Assembly: GCA_035582835.1 (NCBI GenBank)
Contig: JAYKAV010002009.1
Coordinates: forward strand, 622,634-686,633
Reading direction: 5' to 3'
Length of the DNA: 64,000 nt
Source: Phoebastria nigripes
Lineage: Eukaryota > Chordata > Aves > Procellariiformes > Diomedeidae
Below the pieces are notes generated by a model. It saw only the letters and a list, made by a program, of their open reading frames with translations. It was not told the origin of the DNA and made no database searches. Every line of letters begins with the position of its first letter. Position 1 is the first letter of the stretch. The translations under genes and the position numbers were made by a program. Of this stretch, positions 62,106 to 64,000 are shown piece after piece.

Positions 62106-64000
62106 AAGGGGTGATGGGTGCTGGCGTGCTCAAGGACACCAAGGTCTCCACTGGCAAGGGACCAGCAGTCATGGAAGATGGTCGTCCTGGGATCTGTCAG
62201 GGACAAGATGCCACAGAGCAGTAATTGCAGAACAAGGGATCTGCCTGCAGCGCCGGGGCTTGCTCAGGACCAGCAGCCAATTCCTGCCATGCTGTCAGAC
62301 CCCAGACTGGGAAATCCCTGCACCCCATCAGTGCGAAGGAAGTTTGATTTCAAAGAGTAAATCCATCACTCTCATGCTGTATCCATAGCAAAGGAGATCT
62401 CCAGTGGCCTCTTACAGAGCTCTCTGATCGTGGCAGCTCACAGACAGTCAGAGAGATGCTGTGGGTCGTGTGAGACAGAAATTTAGAAGATACACGCAGA
62501 GCTTGCATGCCAGAGAGACCTGTGATGTGGCCCTTAAAAACAGTATGTTTTCTGATAAATGATTGAACTTTCACTGCCTCCTGTTGGTGCCTCCATCCAC
62601 TGGCCCCTCAACACTTCTGCTGCTGGTTACCTGACAGACTCAGACTGTTTCTGTCTACGGGACCTTCTGTACATCCTGGGGACCAAGTGGGCTCCCTGAG
62701 TCCTGAAGGACAGGCAGGACCCTTCCTCTCTCCCACTCTGGGACTGCACAAAACCCTTGGGAGGTTTCACTACAGAACTGACAAGCTGGGTCTGTCCCAA
62801 GTTATGTGTGGGGTGCAGACCCCCTGCCCTGGTGCAGACCCCACGTGATATTTTTTGCATAGGGAGTGCTCCTGCTGCAGCTATTCTGCATCTTTCATGG
62901 CCCNGGAGCTTGACTTTTGCTCTCCCCCAGTCCAATGAGGTGGCCTCACTGCTGGCCTGGAGGTCTGGTTTCCCCCCACAGTCTCTTTCTTACTAAGTGA
63001 TTTGTATAAAACCCAGCATCTCTGTCTAGAGCTGGGTTTGGAGGGAGAGGCCACAAATGAGTGATGGGACCAACTTCTTCCCCAGGGCATGGGGTACCAA
63101 TTCATGGATCTTTGCCTGCATGAGCTGGAAGTAGGACCAGCCGAGGTCAGAAATAAAGGTGTTCTCTGGCTGCCCTCCCCTCCACAGCACCCACAGCTTG
63201 CAGAGCAAGGCACCTTTTAAGCACTTCTCCATGCTGCTGAAGAGCTCCTGTCATGGCAGCATTTTTAGCTACTNCATCCTTCCACTCCTGGGATTTTCAG
63301 CCTGTAAATGCAAGTTAAAATATGCACTGGTGTGAACTGCAGCTCCCTGTTCCTGCGCCTGCCTGCCTGCATCTCCTGGATGCTCCACTCCAAGGTGGGG
63401 CAAGGCTGGGAGCAGGCTGTGCTGGTGGCTCGAGAGAGGTTTAGGTGCAACAGCGAGGTAAATGGCTTTGCGATCTCAGGAAATACTGCTTTCTCCATGC
63501 TGTTGGGTCACGTAGCATGAGCTGCACTCAAGCTTTCCCCCTCCTGATTGTAATGCGGGCTGATGGCCCTGTCATGGCAAGAGGCTGTGACGCCAGCTGA
63601 CTCTGACGTGGCCCTGGGGTGTAACCATGCAGTGGGTGTGCGCTGTGGCAGGGGTGTCACTGCATCATGACAGTGATGCCGTAGGATGCGAGGTCATTGT
63701 GGCAAGACGGCGATGGGCTGTGACGGCTCCTTCACAGGGACCGGCAGCAGTGACTGGAGAGCTCTGCAGCATGACGCTGATGCGGGAGGAGCGTGATGGC
63801 ACTGCGGTGCCGAGCGGTGTCCATCATTTGTGGTGGGTGAAGAAATGGATGTAACAGGTGTATTGGGTTGTGATGACCAATCTCCTCCATGAATGACCTC
63901 CCTGTGTGACCATGGGCATGGCTCCAATGTTCAGCAAATGGTGGGGCTATAGGACCACATCTATGCTGGCCTTGCTTGAAGGAGCTTGAGCCATCCACCA

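Larger units (their letters stand above)
51800..64000. other. intergenic or intronic stretch to the right edge, no assignable gene
   Basis: Apart from two CR1 scraps and a 28-bp duplication, nothing is assignable. The longest frame (55917-56546, 209 codons with internal N) lies in GC-rich DNA and has no family resemblance. Confidence 0.6.

Noticed and set aside
30000..64000. tRNA genes, CRISPR arrays, operons and insertion sequences
   Set aside because: No tRNA B-box with matching A-box was seen, and the prokaryotic feature classes do not apply to this vertebrate sequence.

Overview
The window reads as nuclear DNA of a sauropsid, most likely a bird. Coding sequence is split into short exons with GT-AG introns. 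The recognisable interspersed repeats are all CR1/L3-type LINE fragments; I saw no Alu-, B1- or L1-like sequence. Introns are compact, and two dense CpG islands mark promoters. Single Ns occur about once per 1.2 kb, and one 38-N run sits inside a microsatellite. I cannot name the species.

Two genes are certain, both on the minus strand. Bases 1-16508 hold the 5' half of TRPC4AP (TRUSS): six exons encoding residues 1-207, with the remaining exons beyond the left edge. Bases 21095-29464 hold all of EDEM2: eleven exons whose phases all agree, 577 residues plus a stop codon, against 578 residues in human. The same two genes are neighbours on the same strand in human 20q11.22. EDEM2 starts ER-associated degradation of misfolded glycoproteins by trimming mannose. 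TRPC4AP is a substrate receptor for a cytosolic/nuclear CUL4-DDB1 ubiquitin ligase. Both are housekeeping proteostasis genes. Each starts in a CpG island carrying an NRF-1-like palindrome; the TRPC4AP island adds a ZNF143-like site, the EDEM2 island an inverted CCAAT box and ETS sites.

The large first intron of TRPC4AP (7020-16376) holds several protein-like, splice-flanked minus-strand segments. Three of them (12436-12475, 12267-12335, 9141-9343) join in compatible phase and end in a stop codon followed by ATTAAA and a U-rich stretch. This could be an undescribed nested gene or alternative transcript. It is my most interesting lead, but it is unproven and unrecognised.

From about 29.8 kb to the right edge I find no exon I can assign. 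Human synteny would predict PROCR and MMP24 on this side, but neither is recognisable. The region holds GC-rich single-copy DNA, CR1 scraps, a 33-bp minisatellite, a compound pyrimidine microsatellite with an assembly gap, and AT-rich islands with palindromic homeodomain or E-box-like sites that may be conserved enhancers.
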